From: Megamerina dolium
Taxonomy: Eukaryota > Arthropoda > Insecta > Diptera > Megamerinidae
DNA: 64,000 bases
Assembly (NCBI GenBank): GCA_963854835.1
Contig: OY978525.1
Coordinates: 93,090,136 to 93,154,135 of the forward strand
Direction of reading: 5' to 3'
Shown here in pieces: positions 14,378 through 26,720 of the stretch. The notes below the pieces were generated by a model. That model searched no databases. It saw only the letters and a list, made by a program, of their open reading frames with translations, and was not told the DNA's origin. Both the position numbers and the translations under genes were made by a program. Each line of letters begins with the position of its first letter. Position 1 is the first letter of the stretch.

Positions 14378-14462
14378 TTTCGCAAATGTCAGACTTTGAA
14401 CTGAAAAAGAAAGAAATTGTTTTTACAACTCAGTTTGATAGATGTCGAATTCTAGCCCTATT

Positions 14463-15200
<738 letters not shown>

Positions 15201-16330
15201 ACTTACTTACTTACTTACTTATGTGGTCATAACAACCGAGTATCTATTTAGGCCGAAAATAACATGCTTCGCCAGCCATCTCTGTTCTTCGCTAGCTGGC
15301 GCCAGTTAGAAATTCCAAGCGCCGTCATGTTCTCCAGTACTTGGTCTTTCCACCGAAGGTTAGGTCTTCCTCTTCTGCGTCGTCCTCCAGTGGGTTCCGA
15401 ATATAACACCTTCTTAGCTGGAGCGTGTTCTTCCATTCTCTCGACATGACCTAGCCAGCGCAGCCGCTAGATTTGATGCGCTTTACTATGTCAATATCAG
15501 CATACAGCTCATACAGCTCATGGTTGTACCTTATTCGGTACTCGCCACTAACGCAAATAGGTCCAAAGATTTTGCGTAGGACTTTTCTCTCGAAAACTTC
15601 AAGCATTCGCTCATCTGAGGTGGAAATTGTCCAAGCTTCAGCGCCATATGTTAGGACAGGCATGATGAGAGACTTGTAGAGTGTAGTTTTCGTTCTTCGA
15701 GAGAGGGCCCGACTTCTCAATTGCTTACTTAGCCCAAAGTAGCACCTGTTTGTAAGAGTGATCCTTCGCAATATCTCCAGGTTGACGTCATTACTGCTGT
15801 TAATGCTGGTTCCAAGATAGACAAAGTCCCTTACTACTTCGAAAGCGTAATTGTCAACAGTGACGTGCTGTCCAAGACGCCGGGACTCTTTGTTTGTTGA
15901 CATTAGATACTTCGTCTTGCCCTCGTTCACCGTAAGACCCATTCGACGCGACTCTCTTTCTAACCCTGAGAAGGCTGCACTGACTGCTCGTGTATTCATG
16001 CCGATTATGTCAATATCGTCGGCATACGCCAACAGCATGACACTTTTGTTGAAGATAATGCCATTATGTCGTAGATCAGCAGCTCGTATTATGTCCTCTA
16101 TAATAAGATTGAAGAAGTTGCACGTTAACGAATCACCGTGTCTAAAACCCCTTTCGGTATTAAACGGTGCGGAGAGGTCCTTCCCAATTTTCACTGTACA
16201 ACGGGAGTTATGCAGTGTCATTCTACAAAGTCGAATGAGCTTTGCAGGAATACCGAACTCAGACATTGTTGCGTAGAGGTAATCCCTTACCGGACTGTCG
16301 ATAGCGGCTTTATAATCAACAAATAGGGGG
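15201..16330 (-). mobile_element. RTE-like non-LTR retrotransposon, 5'-truncated copy 1
   Basis: Minus-strand LINE fragment. Its 3' end is the short tandem repeat AAGT (seen on the + strand as ACTTACTTACTTACTTACTT at 15201-15220), a microsatellite-like tail of the kind found in RTE-clade elements instead of poly-A. The 5' side breaks off within the reverse transcriptase near 16325. A second copy with the same tail lies in the other orientation at 24870-26052. Confidence 0.85.
15248..16325 (-). pseudogene. RTE-like reverse transcriptase, truncated and frameshifted
   Basis: The main frame (15451-16325) begins inside the RT domain with LFVDYKAAIDS and continues through EFGIPAKLIRLCRMTL, GFRHGDSLTCNFFNLI, the catalytic LLAYADDIDIIG box (intact YADD), GLTVNEGKTKYLMS and FVYLGTSINSSNDV to LTYGAEAWTIS and RKIFGPI. 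A stop and frame change near 15440-15450 separates the C-terminal tail (15248-15436), which carries the GGRRRRGRPNLRWKDQVLEN and ISNWRQLAKNRDGW motifs. Endonuclease and N-terminal RT are absent. In live elements the protein nicks DNA and reverse-transcribes its own RNA; this copy cannot. RTE assignment is from the tail and C-terminal motifs; a related clade is possible. Confidence 0.88.
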
Positions 16331-16389
16331 TTATTGGCCCCCTGACTACAATCTGTCTCGTAACCTACTGATACCCCCAATAATTTTGA

Positions 16390-18749
16390 TCGTATTCAAT
16401 GGCAACAGAACATCATATTGAAGGCAACTTTTAACTGTTGATATATCTTTGCTATATGCCCCTACGGAGGCTAAGATATATAAAGAATAAGTTGACTCTT
16501 GAAAGAAGTTCTGTTAGAAGCTACATTCTTAATGGATAATTATATTTCTTCGCTATTTATTCAAATTTGATCAAAGAAAGTAATACAATTTTTATACATC
16601 TAAATAACACTTTTACACTACTGTGCTCATCGAGTTATGCTGCTACAGGTATCATGTTCACATTCTTATAAATAAAACAGTATTATATAGAGTAGTCCGA
16701 TCTCACTCACCTTTGACTTATTTCGTATTTTATTTATAAAAATGACACGTGTTGTTAAACACGTTCAAACGACCGGTAGTACAAAGAAAGCATAACAATA
16801 GCTAAGGAATGTATAAGACAATAGAAGAAAAAAATCCAATACAGAATAAAAGCTAAAATGTAAAAGGTAAAAAATACAAAGGAGTAAAAAATATGCTTGT
16901 TATGCAACAACAATACTAACTTGTTTTGTTTGTAAGTTTGTTATTGTCAATACAATCAATAGACAGGCGAATAATGAATAAAGCAAATAGAAAATGATAC
17001 ATGTTTTCTTTTGCTCATCAATGAAAACTCTTCCTTGCGATTTTTTGCACTTTGTTAACTTTATGTATGAAGGTATCAATTGATTAAGTTGACCCATATT
17101 TTATACCTTTTTTTTTTTTTTGTTTCTTCCTTCATTGCTTTCTTCTATTCTTCGCCCACCCACCATTGAAATGTGAATTCAACTGAGTGTGAAGGTTAAT
17201 TTTATGATGTTTTATTCATTTATTATTTGCGTACATGTGTTATTGTTACTGCTATTGTTTCTGTTGTTATTGTTGCTCATATTATTATTCATATATTTCA
17301 TATTGTGCATAAATGTACTTGATTGTTGACACTAAGCACAAAGGGGGGGAAAATTCAATATAAACAAGATTGGAAGACGTTTGACGCACTTGTTTGAATA
17401 TAATTCAAGCAACAATGAGATGAGAGTAGCATTTGAAAAATGATAAATATGCCTTAGCATAGATTTAAATTCCATAAATAAAATATTCTACATAAAGTAA
17501 TCCCATAACGATTTAATATTTGATAATAAATCTCTTCAACATATGTAATTCCATATCGACATACATATTTGGGATTAGTTAAAATACCAAATATTTGAAA
17601 TATTTTACCATTTTAATTATATGGTATTATACAGGATATAACTTAATTTTGATTTCTTCAGCTTTTGTTTTTGGTTTCATTAATTTTTTTTTAGGAGATT
17701 AATATCAATAATCTCCTGTCGCAGACATTCACGTTTACTCAAAGCGACAAGGGTCATTTTAACGCTGCCATTGTTGCTGTATTGTGGTTTCTTTCTTTTG
17801 ATTTATTTATTCACTATCTATTTTATCTTTTTATTTTGTCGATAGCATACAAACAGTACAAATAAACAAACAAACCAACATTAAATGTACATTTAAGTGA
17901 CTTATGCTAAGTCCTGCATATAAATTTTCCATTTCCGGTTGTTCGAATCTACATATATTTTATATTTTTCCATTTTGCTATTGAACCTTTTCAAATTCAA
18001 ATAAATAAATACTTTCAAATATTATACATAGTGAGTATTTATGTATTTATTGTGTTTATACAAGTGTTTGGGAAAGTTTTTATTTTTTGAATTTCTCTTT
18101 GCTGATGTCACACAAAAGTCATTCGTAGTGTGCATTGTACAAACTACACTTACTGTATTTATGAAAGCCCAGTGGACACTCAGAGTAGCACAGTATAACA
18201 TACGTAACTTCATATAGAACTAAAAATCGACCGGATGCGGAATTGAAATGTAAAACTTTTACCATAGTTTTCATCTCTATTTTTGCTTTTATATTTTGTA
18301 AGTAGCCATAGTAAAAACTAAAAAATGACTATATATTGATTGTGATATCAAGCAAAGTGTTCATGACGTAAAATCGAAACTACATTGACATTGCAATAAT
18401 ATTGTGGGCAGTTGTTATGTCATTCATGTTTGTATTGTATATGTATCATAGTGTGAAGGAATTTTCAGTGAGGTAGTCATACAATTGTTTCAATGAATTA
18501 CTTGAAAATGTCATCCTGTGTATGCACTTTAATCAAGTAAGTACACTTTTTGCAAATATGTGAAAAATTTAAGATTAAATTTCGATAAAGATTCCTGAAT
18601 AAAACTTTAAGCTCTTAAGACATTTTGAAATAGAAACTATAGGAAGAGATTACTTCAATTATGATTAAAGAGTACTACAAGAATTTAAGTAGCAGCATCC
18701 AACATCATTCAAATGTCACAAAAGCGTAATTTGGATTTCAACCGATCCC
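16390..18749. other. AT-rich noncoding stretch
   Basis: Nothing supported. Contains poly-T (about 17108-17121), TTG/TTA runs near 17220-17300 and no recognisable exon, transposon end or RNA gene. Confidence 0.45.
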
Positions 18750-19260
18750 GCGTATTTTCGAGCTCGTTCATTTATTAGCAAATTTAATCGTGTCTACTGA
18801 GTTTCAGCTGCATTAATAATACTTTTGGGTTTAAAATGTAAAAACATGTATCACAACAAAAAAATAAACTTCTTTTGTATAAGAGGTAGACTTGATTTTC
18901 TATCGATTACGCCAAATAAATATATTTCCTTGCCTATTTGATCTCATCCAATGAGTTTCAGAGTTCTGTGTTTTTATATTTTCGTGAGCAAAATATCAAA
19001 ACATATTGTTTCACACACAAAACAACATATGTTGTTTTGTATGGGAGATAGGTGTGGTTTTCATTCGATTTCGCCCATTTTAAGATATATTGGTTCCCTG
19101 CTAAAACAAACCTTACATTCTAAGTTTCAGTTCGATGGTTTCATATTTATATGTACTTATATGGTATATACTTCCTAGCTTCTATATTTCTCGGCCGATT
19201 TTAGGGAAAGTATACTTAAAATTGTTTCCATATAATTATGATTCACCTACAATTTCAAAA
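18750..19260 (+). repeat. Possible dispersed repeat related to the 12.3-13.1 kb family
   Basis: Carries words typical of the same fly repeat style: TATGGGAGATAGGTGTGGTT, then TTCGATTTCGCCCATTTTAA, then a CTAAGTTTCAGTTCGATGG segment. Highly diverged; ends not defined; no coding frame. Confidence 0.4.
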
Positions 19261-19339
19261 ATATGTGAAGTAAATTCTTTCTCTATCATTATACTCGATA
19301 AATTTTAGCTGCACGTTAAACATTTTTTGTTATTTCCCC

Positions 19340-20425
19340 TCAGCATGGAAAATTTCCCAAATAATTATGATTGCAAAACCTGGAAAAGACTCAACTAATT
19401 ATCGTCGTACAGGCCTATTAGCCTGCTGCCTATCCTATCCAAAGTGTTTGAAAAACTATTAATGTTGAAGATACAGCCAATTGTTGAAGCAAATAACATT
19501 ATACCGTTGCATCAATTTGTTCACAGAGTAGTATCAAACATTACAAAAGCAGTACTGCTCAGCAGTATTTCTGGATGTCGCACAAGGTTTGGCATGATGG
19601 CCTACTTCACAATATCGGTTATCTTTTATATCTAATCTACACCTCAGATCTACCTACAAATGGCAATCTTTCCACATCAACATTTGCAGACGATACAGCT
19701 ATCTTGAGCGTCGATGATAATCCCAGTAAAGCGTCAGAAAAACTGCAAAGTCACTTAAAAAGAGTACAACACTGGCTGGAGACATGGCGTATTGGAATCA
19801 ACGAATCAAAATGCGTCCATATGACTTTCACGGTAAACAGAAAAACATGCCCTCAACTACAAATTAATGGTAAAAAAATACCACAAAAAAAAAACGAAGT
19901 GACCTATCTAGGCTTTCATCTTGATAGAAGGCTAACCTGGAAGAACAACATTGAAACAAAGTATCGCATGCTAAATTAAAAGCAGTCAAACTTCATTGGT
20001 TGATTGGAGACGCCTCTTTGAGCTTTGGGGCACTTCTTCAAACTTTAATATTGAGAAAATTCAGCGTGTCCAATCTAGAATCCTTAGACGTCTTTGCCGA
20101 GCTCCTTGGTACATCAGTAACACAAATATACACAAGGACCTACAGATTGACACTATTAAAATAGACATAGGAAAACATTGCCAACGTTACTCTGAAAGAC
20201 TAAGTAATCATCCTAACACTTTAGCGAGAGAGCTCCTTAAGACATATGGATGTTACATTTGTTTTCTTTAATTTATTTGAATGATTTACACATTGGTTTA
20301 GAATCAACAAAATGTATCTTTTTTTAGTATATAAGATTTGAATAATTATTGTTAGTTTCGTAAGAAAATGCAATAAATAAAAAAAAAAAAATTTAAAAAT
20401 TAAAAAAATAAATAAACAAGGTTTT
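19340..20425 (+). mobile_element. Jockey-clade-like LINE fragment with A-rich tail
   Basis: Decayed non-LTR element on the + strand. It starts abruptly in the RT domain near 19345 and ends after the C-terminal domain near 20260, followed by an A-rich tail at about 20371-20420 with an upstream AATAAA. 5'-truncated and internally deleted; no target-site duplication recognised. Confidence 0.8.
19346..20260 (+). pseudogene. Jockey-like reverse transcriptase, deleted and frameshifted
   Basis: Read over frame changes: AWKISQIIMIAKPGKDST (19346-19400), a shifted LLPILSKVFEKLL segment (19420-19460), FLDVAQ near 19570, VWHDGLLHNIGYLL near 19585, then LYLIYTSDLPTNG and the catalytic FADDTAILS at 19680-19710. 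The jump from HDGLLHNIGYLL to YLIYTSDLP removes roughly 60 residues, including the PQGSVLGP region present in live jockey elements. Downstream, KCVHMTFTVNR, YLGFHLDRRLTW and a C-terminal region (IQRVQSRILRRLCRAPWYIS, about 20055-20115) are clear. Stops and indels make it inactive. Confidence 0.85.
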
Positions 20426-23394
20426 TTGTACAACAAATGTACGGTACAGCCTTTGAAAACCCAAAGTCACAAGTTTTCTTTAAATAATTTGACTAGTGGT
20501 CCTTTGTGAGACATTCATCTCCTGGGCTATGAATCAAGAGTTCTTGATTTAACAGCTTTCATGACTTGCCCCTTTCGAACTGCACGTGGACGGCCCCACC
20601 CGTGACGATCTTTAACGTCTCCAGTCTATTCAAACAGTTTTTGCGTTTTGAGAATATACCTTTTTTTCATTTTACATTTAAATAGAGCTATAATAGCGAT
20701 GCGGTTTTTTGCAAATTGAACAATAAATGGTGAAGGTTGAAAAAATTTATAATTCTCGATACAGTCTAACACTTTACAGGATATTTTAATAAAATTTATT
20801 TAGAGTAGTCTCTGAACTCTGTCAATTTATCAATACATAAAATAGCAGGTAAATCAACATGTATTAATAAACGATTATAAAATTAACATTTTAATTAAAA
20901 ATTTACTGTCATTTTGTAAACAATTTTCATCCATGTCCAAAAACTTTTATGATTTATTCTTTGCAAATTTAAATACTATAAATTCTATCAAATTCAACAC
21001 ACACACACAACCATAATACAAACCATCATATAACCCCTTAAACATAATCGAATTGCAAATAAGGATATTAATCAATTTGTGTTTATTATTTAAACAAACC
21101 AAAGTAATAAATCCGTGAAAAGAAAGTAAGAGAGAAAGAGAGAAATTTATGCAAATCAGAAGAGTAACCCATCACTTGCACAAATATTGGCATATAAAGT
21201 ATATAAGATAGGTACATAACATAGATGATTTGAATGATAAACGATCACATACATATATAATCTCAAAATCACAATGCCTGCAGTCATGCAAAAAGAATAT
21301 TTTAACCCAACAACAACAACAACAACAGGTGTTAAAATAATAGCAATGTATGTTGAGTATATGGCTGCATATCTTAAACAGTCGAAAGTTATGTTGCTTT
21401 GAGGGAAAGCATACCAAATTAGACTGACTGGTATGGCAGAAAGGCAAACAAATAAGCAAACTTTTTTTTTTCTTAATTTTCTGACGCTTATTAATTTGCT
21501 TCTCATAGAAAATTCATGCGGCAGTTGCATAGTTATCTCTCTGCTAACATGCCGTCATCATTGGCGCCTATCATTTTCACGCAGTCAAATTAATTTAAAA
21601 TGTTTGCGTGTGTGTGTGTGTGTGTGGTATTATAATGATGAAGGTAGACAAGAAGGAAATTGTTACGTTTATTCAATTACATGCTTTTACTAGCAATTAT
21701 TTCCACCACAATTTATGGTTGTTTTTTGATTGTACAAGAATAGATTAACGTTTATGTTTTTATTGCCAATTTTATAGATATATTTTGGTAATACATATGT
21801 TATATATACTATACAGTAACACAATGTCTTACAAATATTCTTTTAAATTGAAGTTGAAGCTGTTATATCTTACATTCTTACATTAATCTATCCTTGCATG
21901 CTGAGAAATTCTCAATGCTATACAATCAAAATATTAAAGGGCCTTTCAAGTTCATACCATACGCGTGCATATTCACAATTAATAGCTCAATTCAATCTGA
22001 TGATGTTTTTTAAGTAAATAAGCAAGACTGTTCATCATTTGCTCACTCTACTGCATTTTATGGTTCATCGTAAAAGTTACTTTCGTCGTTTTTATCGCCC
22101 AGTTTTATGGATGCGTGCATGCACGCGTTCAAAATTAATATCAACAGGTCTTTTCTCCAGCGGCGCCATATGCTCCTATTTATGCCACACGCCATACACG
22201 TACCTAATAATCTACACCTTTATCGTCATTGTTGATGATGTGTATGTTAGTAGCTATGCGTTGAAGATACGTCATAACGGATAAGGACTATGACAAGTGA
22301 AATTTTTTAAATTCACCAAAATAATTACTTCGGTTAAGTACATTAATAATAGTAAGCAGGTATTGTAGACGAAGTTGCACAGCGCTTATTGACTAAAAAG
22401 TGTGTTCCACTTCAACGCCTATGTGGTTTCGTAGAGGTCACAAATATTCGAAAATTAGTCCAAGTAGTTTTTTATACCAGTTTTGTTAGTTTTCATCGCA
22501 TAACAATTAGCTTTAAACATATTTATTATGATCATCTTTATTTAGAGCACGACAGATATTTATGTCTATGCAGCACATACATTAAATGTCAATTTTTTAA
22601 AAACTCACATAAGAATACATGTTTGTGTGTCATATGTATTAGTATGGTAGTATGCGAAAACACATCTGGCAACTCATTCTTATTTGGATGCCATCTACCA
22701 TCTGTATACCATCATCTGTTCGTTGATTGAATTACGTTTTCCAATACAAATAAACCTTAGTAAGCGCATGGAGAATATAAAGATTAGTTTAACATCAACG
22801 CTCATCACCCACATACTCCAATCGCAGATATTTCAATTTTAATGCGGCCGTGAAACAATCAAACAAAAGCTTCATCTTCTGTATTGTTTACCATATGGCT
22901 TTGTTTGGGGTGATTTTAATTGGTCACATTAAAATGTAGTTAAGGATTTAACTGCTTTACTACATAGTTATTGTACAAAATGTAAGAATTTTTTTATGCG
23001 TTTTTATTACTACTTTCTTTCACTCTATAGCACATCATTGTTGGTATTTTTTCTCCATATGAAGTCATTTCTAGATAAACAATTCCTTATCCAGCTACAA
23101 TTCAGAATTAAGTCTTCTCACATTCAATGACTCTTTAAACTGTTTTACGACATTTTAAAAACATTTTTATGACAACTCATTGTTGAGTACAAATACGAAG
23201 ATTTTATATTGTCTACAGGCTTCATTATGTATATTTAACCAGATGGCATTATTCTTTAAAATAGTCATATTGATGGTGATGGTGATAATAATATTTTATG
23301 AGACTTGTGTCTGTTTTTATATGTCGCATATTCATATAATACAATATTTAGTACTGAGGTATCAAATGCAGTTTGCAGATTTTTTGGGGAAATA
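20426..23394. other. Noncoding stretch with microsatellites
   Basis: No supported gene. Contains CAA repeats near 21307-21330, a GT run near 21607-21626 and a poly-T run near 21462-21471. A segment at 20490-20600 (AGACATTCATCTCCTGGGCT and CCTTTCGAACTGCACGTGGA) could be a very degraded transposase relic, but I cannot support a family. Confidence 0.4.
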
Positions 23395-23425
23395 TTGTAA
23401 CAGGCTAAAATTGAGCCTGTTACAA
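23395..23425. repeat. Perfect 12-bp inverted repeat (hairpin)
   Basis: TTGTAACAGGCT at 23395-23406 and its exact complement AGCCTGTTACAA at 23414-23425 surround a 7-nt loop. The stem sequence resembles part of the larger hairpin at 63041-63119. A run of T does not follow, and this is a eukaryotic context, so it is not called a terminator. Confidence 0.75.
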
Positions 23426-23814
23426 CCTTTTACTTACCTACCTACGAACACGCCATAAATCATTTAAAACTCAACGTACCACCTATATACAAACCATACC
23501 AAATATGTGTTATCATAGGAAAATTAATTAGATTATTCGTCTTCTCCTTGTTGTCGTCATACAATAATATCCACAAATACATATACTCGTGTAGTCAGTC
23601 GCTATGACGACAGAGAAAGAAGAAACAATCAAGTGAATTTCACTCAACGTAAAATGTAGCGTCATAGGAATTTTACACTGCATAATTCCTAGATGCTTTA
23701 TGCATAGATATGCACTAAAAGTGCATAACTTGCCAACATAAGGAAGGAAACCAATCGATGCTTGATCTAGTATGTCGTAATCCGACCTACTGACTAACAC
23801 GATCTTGCTGAATT

Positions 23815-24275
23815 TTGAATCGTCCCGTTCGAGTAGCTCTGCTACCCCAATGAGTGCTCTTATAGTCGTGCTGGCACTAATTCGCTCGACGGCTATAAGT
23901 AGCTCTTGCTTTAAGCAAGGCGGTCAGTATTCGACCGCTCGCTTAATGTAGTCGCCTGCGAGCCCTCAGGTCTGCCCGGGGTCATTTTGACCAACCGCAT
24001 ACACCAGGAGCGACCATACGCCACCTCGTTGGTTGTCCCTTAAAATTGCTATAAAAGGTCTCCCTCTTCTAGGTGTGAGGCCAGGGTGCTGGATATAGGA
24101 GACCCCGTGTCAGGCTACCCTACTCAACTATCAATCGCTTGGAGACTTCTGTTTAGACAGATCTACCAGACGACTGATTCGTTAGGTGAGACCAGGTGGC
24201 ACGGGTCAATCCTATATACCCACATTACATAAGTAAGGTAAGATAGGGTTAGATAGATAGGGTTATTAAAGAATA
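23815..24275 (+). other. GC-richer block of unknown origin with GGTTA/GATA tail
   Basis: Base composition changes sharply from the AT-rich surroundings between about 23815 and 24225, then ends in a short-repeat tail (TAAGGTAAGATAGGGTTAGA, then TAGATAGGGTT at 24233-24266). A sharp composition change plus a tandem tail is what a 3'-end LINE fragment would look like, but I find no protein motif to name it. Confidence 0.4.
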
Positions 24276-24379
24276 GAGTAAGAACTTGAAATTGTATTAT
24301 TGAAATTGTAAAAAGATAAGAAAGTAAAATAAAAACGAAGAAAAATAAAACCAATAAGAAAATAAAACAAAGTAGTATT

Positions 24380-24700
24380 AGTTCCATCGTTACCGAGCCG
24401 AACACTCTTCTAGTGTCTGTGAATTGATTACCAACAGGCAATCGTGCGGAATTCGGTCCTCCTTCTACAACAAGAGCTTTTATGCTGCCCTCTTGTTGAT
24501 CCTGGTTGACTGAGTAATATTCCGGCTGGGAAACAAACGGCACGCGCTACAGTATGTATAAAAACTAGGGTGTGTATTATATTTAGCACACACAGTAGAC
24601 GTTGCGGAACCTCCTACACATTTTTTTGGTAAATGTCTAGCTCTAGCCAGGACAACACATCGAGAACAACACATGGGGATAGTTCATTGACAATATGCCA
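24380..24700. other. Second GC-richer block, possibly transposon-derived
   Basis: Less AT-rich than the flanks, directly before the RTE-like copy 2. On the minus strand a non-repetitive frame (QPEYYSVNQDQQEGSIKALV, then SARLPVGNQFTDTRRVFG) is visible from about 24540 to 24390, before the frame runs into low-complexity hydrophobic sequence. No family recognised. Confidence 0.3.
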
Positions 24701-24869
24701 AAATGCTCGTCAATCAAGCTGAAGAATATGTAACTAGAAAATTACAAACAGATCAGGGTTTGGTGTGTAGAGGTTTTCAATCAATTATGATCAACAGCCG
24801 ACATTTAGTCATACCAGATTCTCGCTTTGTTTACCCTTCTAGGGGTGTTTCCTGAGCAGCTATGGGATT

Positions 24870-26052
24870 ATTAGTAAACAGGGAGGTTTATTCAAAATCA
24901 AAATGTAACCCCAGTAATATTACAATCGACCAGATTTTCACACTACGCCAAATCCTGGAGAAGATCCAAGAAAAAAAAAACCGACACACACCATCTATTT
25001 GTTGATTATAAAGCCGCTTTCGACACTCCGGTAACGAATGACCTTTACATAAGAATGTCAGAGTTCAGTATTTCTGCGAAGATCATTTCTCTTTGCATTC
25101 CGTTGTGCAGTGAAAATTGGGAAGGACCTATCTCCGAAGTTTAATACCGAACGGAATTTCAGACAAAGTGATTCGTTATCGTGTGACTTCTTCAATCTTA
25201 TTATGGAGAAAACAATACGAGCTGCAGATCTACGACTTAATGGCAATATCTTCAACAAAAGTGTCATGCTGTTGGCATATACAGATGACATTGACATCAT
25301 CGGTATGAACACGCGAGCAGTTAGTGCAGCATTCTCAGGATTGGAAAGGGAGTCACGTCGAATGGGTCTTACGGTGAACGAGGGCAAGACGATACACCTA
25401 GTGTCAACAAACAAAGAGTCTCGGCAACTTGGACAGCACGTCATTGTTGAAACCTACGCTTATGTATTAGTGAAGGACTTTGTCTATCTTGGAACCAGCA
25501 TTAATGCCAGTAATGAAGTCAGTCTGAAGATATTGTGAAGGACCACTCTTGCAAACAGGTGCTACTTTGGACTAAGTCAGTAGTTGAGCAGTCGAGAAAC
25601 GAAAACCACATTCTACAAGTGTCTCATCATGCCTGTCCTTACATATGGCGCCGAAGCTTGGATAATTTCCACCTCAGATGAGATAATGTTCGGAGTGTTC
25701 AAGAGAAAAGTTCCACGCAAGATTTTTGGACCTATTTGCGATGGTGGTGAGTATTGAATAAAGTAAACCCATTGGCTGTATGCCCACACCGCCATAGTAA
25801 AGCACATCAAAATTCAGCGTCTTCGCTGGCTAAGTCATGTCGAGCGGATGGTGCTATATTCAGAACCCGCTGGTGGATGACGCAGAAAGGGCAGATCCAA
25901 CCTCCGGTGGAAAGATCGAGTACTGGAGAGCTTGAAGGCACTTGAAATTTCTAACTGGCGCCAGCTGGCGAAAGAAAAGAGATAGCTGGCAAAGCGTGCT
26001 GGATTCGGGATAAATCGATTTTCAGATGTAATGGCTGAATAAGTAAGTAAGT
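24870..26052 (+). mobile_element. RTE-like non-LTR retrotransposon, 5'-truncated copy 2
   Basis: Same family as 15201-16330, opposite orientation, ending in the same AAGT tail (AATAAGTAAGTAAGTAT near 26038-26054). The homology starts slightly further 5' than in copy 1, in an ITIDQIFTLRQILEKIQEK segment at about 24915-24970. No target-site duplication recognised. Confidence 0.85.
24910..25990 (+). pseudogene. RTE-like reverse transcriptase with altered YADD box
   Basis: Read over frames: ITIDQIFTLRQILEKI, HHLFVDYKAAFDTPV (about 24990-25035), then from 25110 an open frame of 142 codons with FNTERNFRQSDSLSCDFFNL, LLAYTDDIDIIGM, GLTVNEGKTIHLVSTNK and FVYLGTSINASN. The catalytic box reads YTDD where copy 1 has YADD. 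A TGA ends the frame at 25536-25538, probably from a CGA arginine codon, since homology resumes at once with RTTLANRCYFGLS. The C-terminal GR.RR.RSNLRWKD segment near 25880-25920 is frameshifted. Not functional. Confidence 0.87.
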
Positions 26053-26299
26053 ATCATTAAAGGTTGGTCATGACAAAATCAAATTGATTCTCAAAATACG
26101 CTTATACGGTGGTTTGCTGTAGCAGTAAAGTCTAGAAAATACTGTCAAATAAGAATTTCGTATGTTAGTTCACCAATTTTGATAAATGATAGGTTATTGA
26201 ACACATAATTCAATTTTGAATAAGTAAAATAATTTCACAGATAGGTGGAGTTTCAAATTGATGATATATTTGAAAACTAAGTGCAATAATTTTGACTTG

Positions 26300-26720
26300 C
26301 TACGCATCGGGGGTCGTTTATATAGATACCCCTGTAGAGGCAATTCCTGGGCAGCACTGAAGTTATTTGTCGATTTTCAAATATCTTGAACATCTACCAA
26401 TAACCCCAGGAATCGTATGATTATTCCTCATTGATTTTTTCTCCCTAATACTTAAGGGAACTCACATACAAAATAACCGAAAAAGCGTATGAAAATCTAT
26501 AAATAGCTCCATAACTGAACTGGAATCGCCCTTAATGTAGTAAAATGTATGGCCGATCCGAATTAGTTTTTCCCCCACATATTTTCCCGACTCACTATCT
26601 CACCTCCTTAAGTATACTCCAACAAAAATGGGCGAAAAAAATACATGAAAAGAGACAATGGCTGCTCAAGGAACCCCCGAAGAGTGGTGAATTGTATGAT
26701 TGACACACAGTAATTTTTCG
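26300..26720 (-). repeat. Dispersed ~150-bp repeat family, second locus
   Basis: On the minus strand it shows the same ordered words as the 38.7-kb array: GATCGGCCATACATTTTACT, TTATGGAGCTATTTATAG, TTTTCATACGCTTTTTCGG, then TTGTATGTGAGTTCCCTTAA. At least two diverged units. It lies just beyond the RTE-like copy 2. No coding frame. Confidence 0.55.

Noticed and set aside
15851..16276. 141-codon + strand frame opposite the RTE-like RT (likewise 25058-25444 minus)
   Set aside because: Antisense shadows of the reverse transcriptase frames.
20490..20600. Possible transposase helix-turn-helix relic
   Set aside because: Only a vague resemblance on the minus strand; no catalytic core and no inverted repeats nearby.
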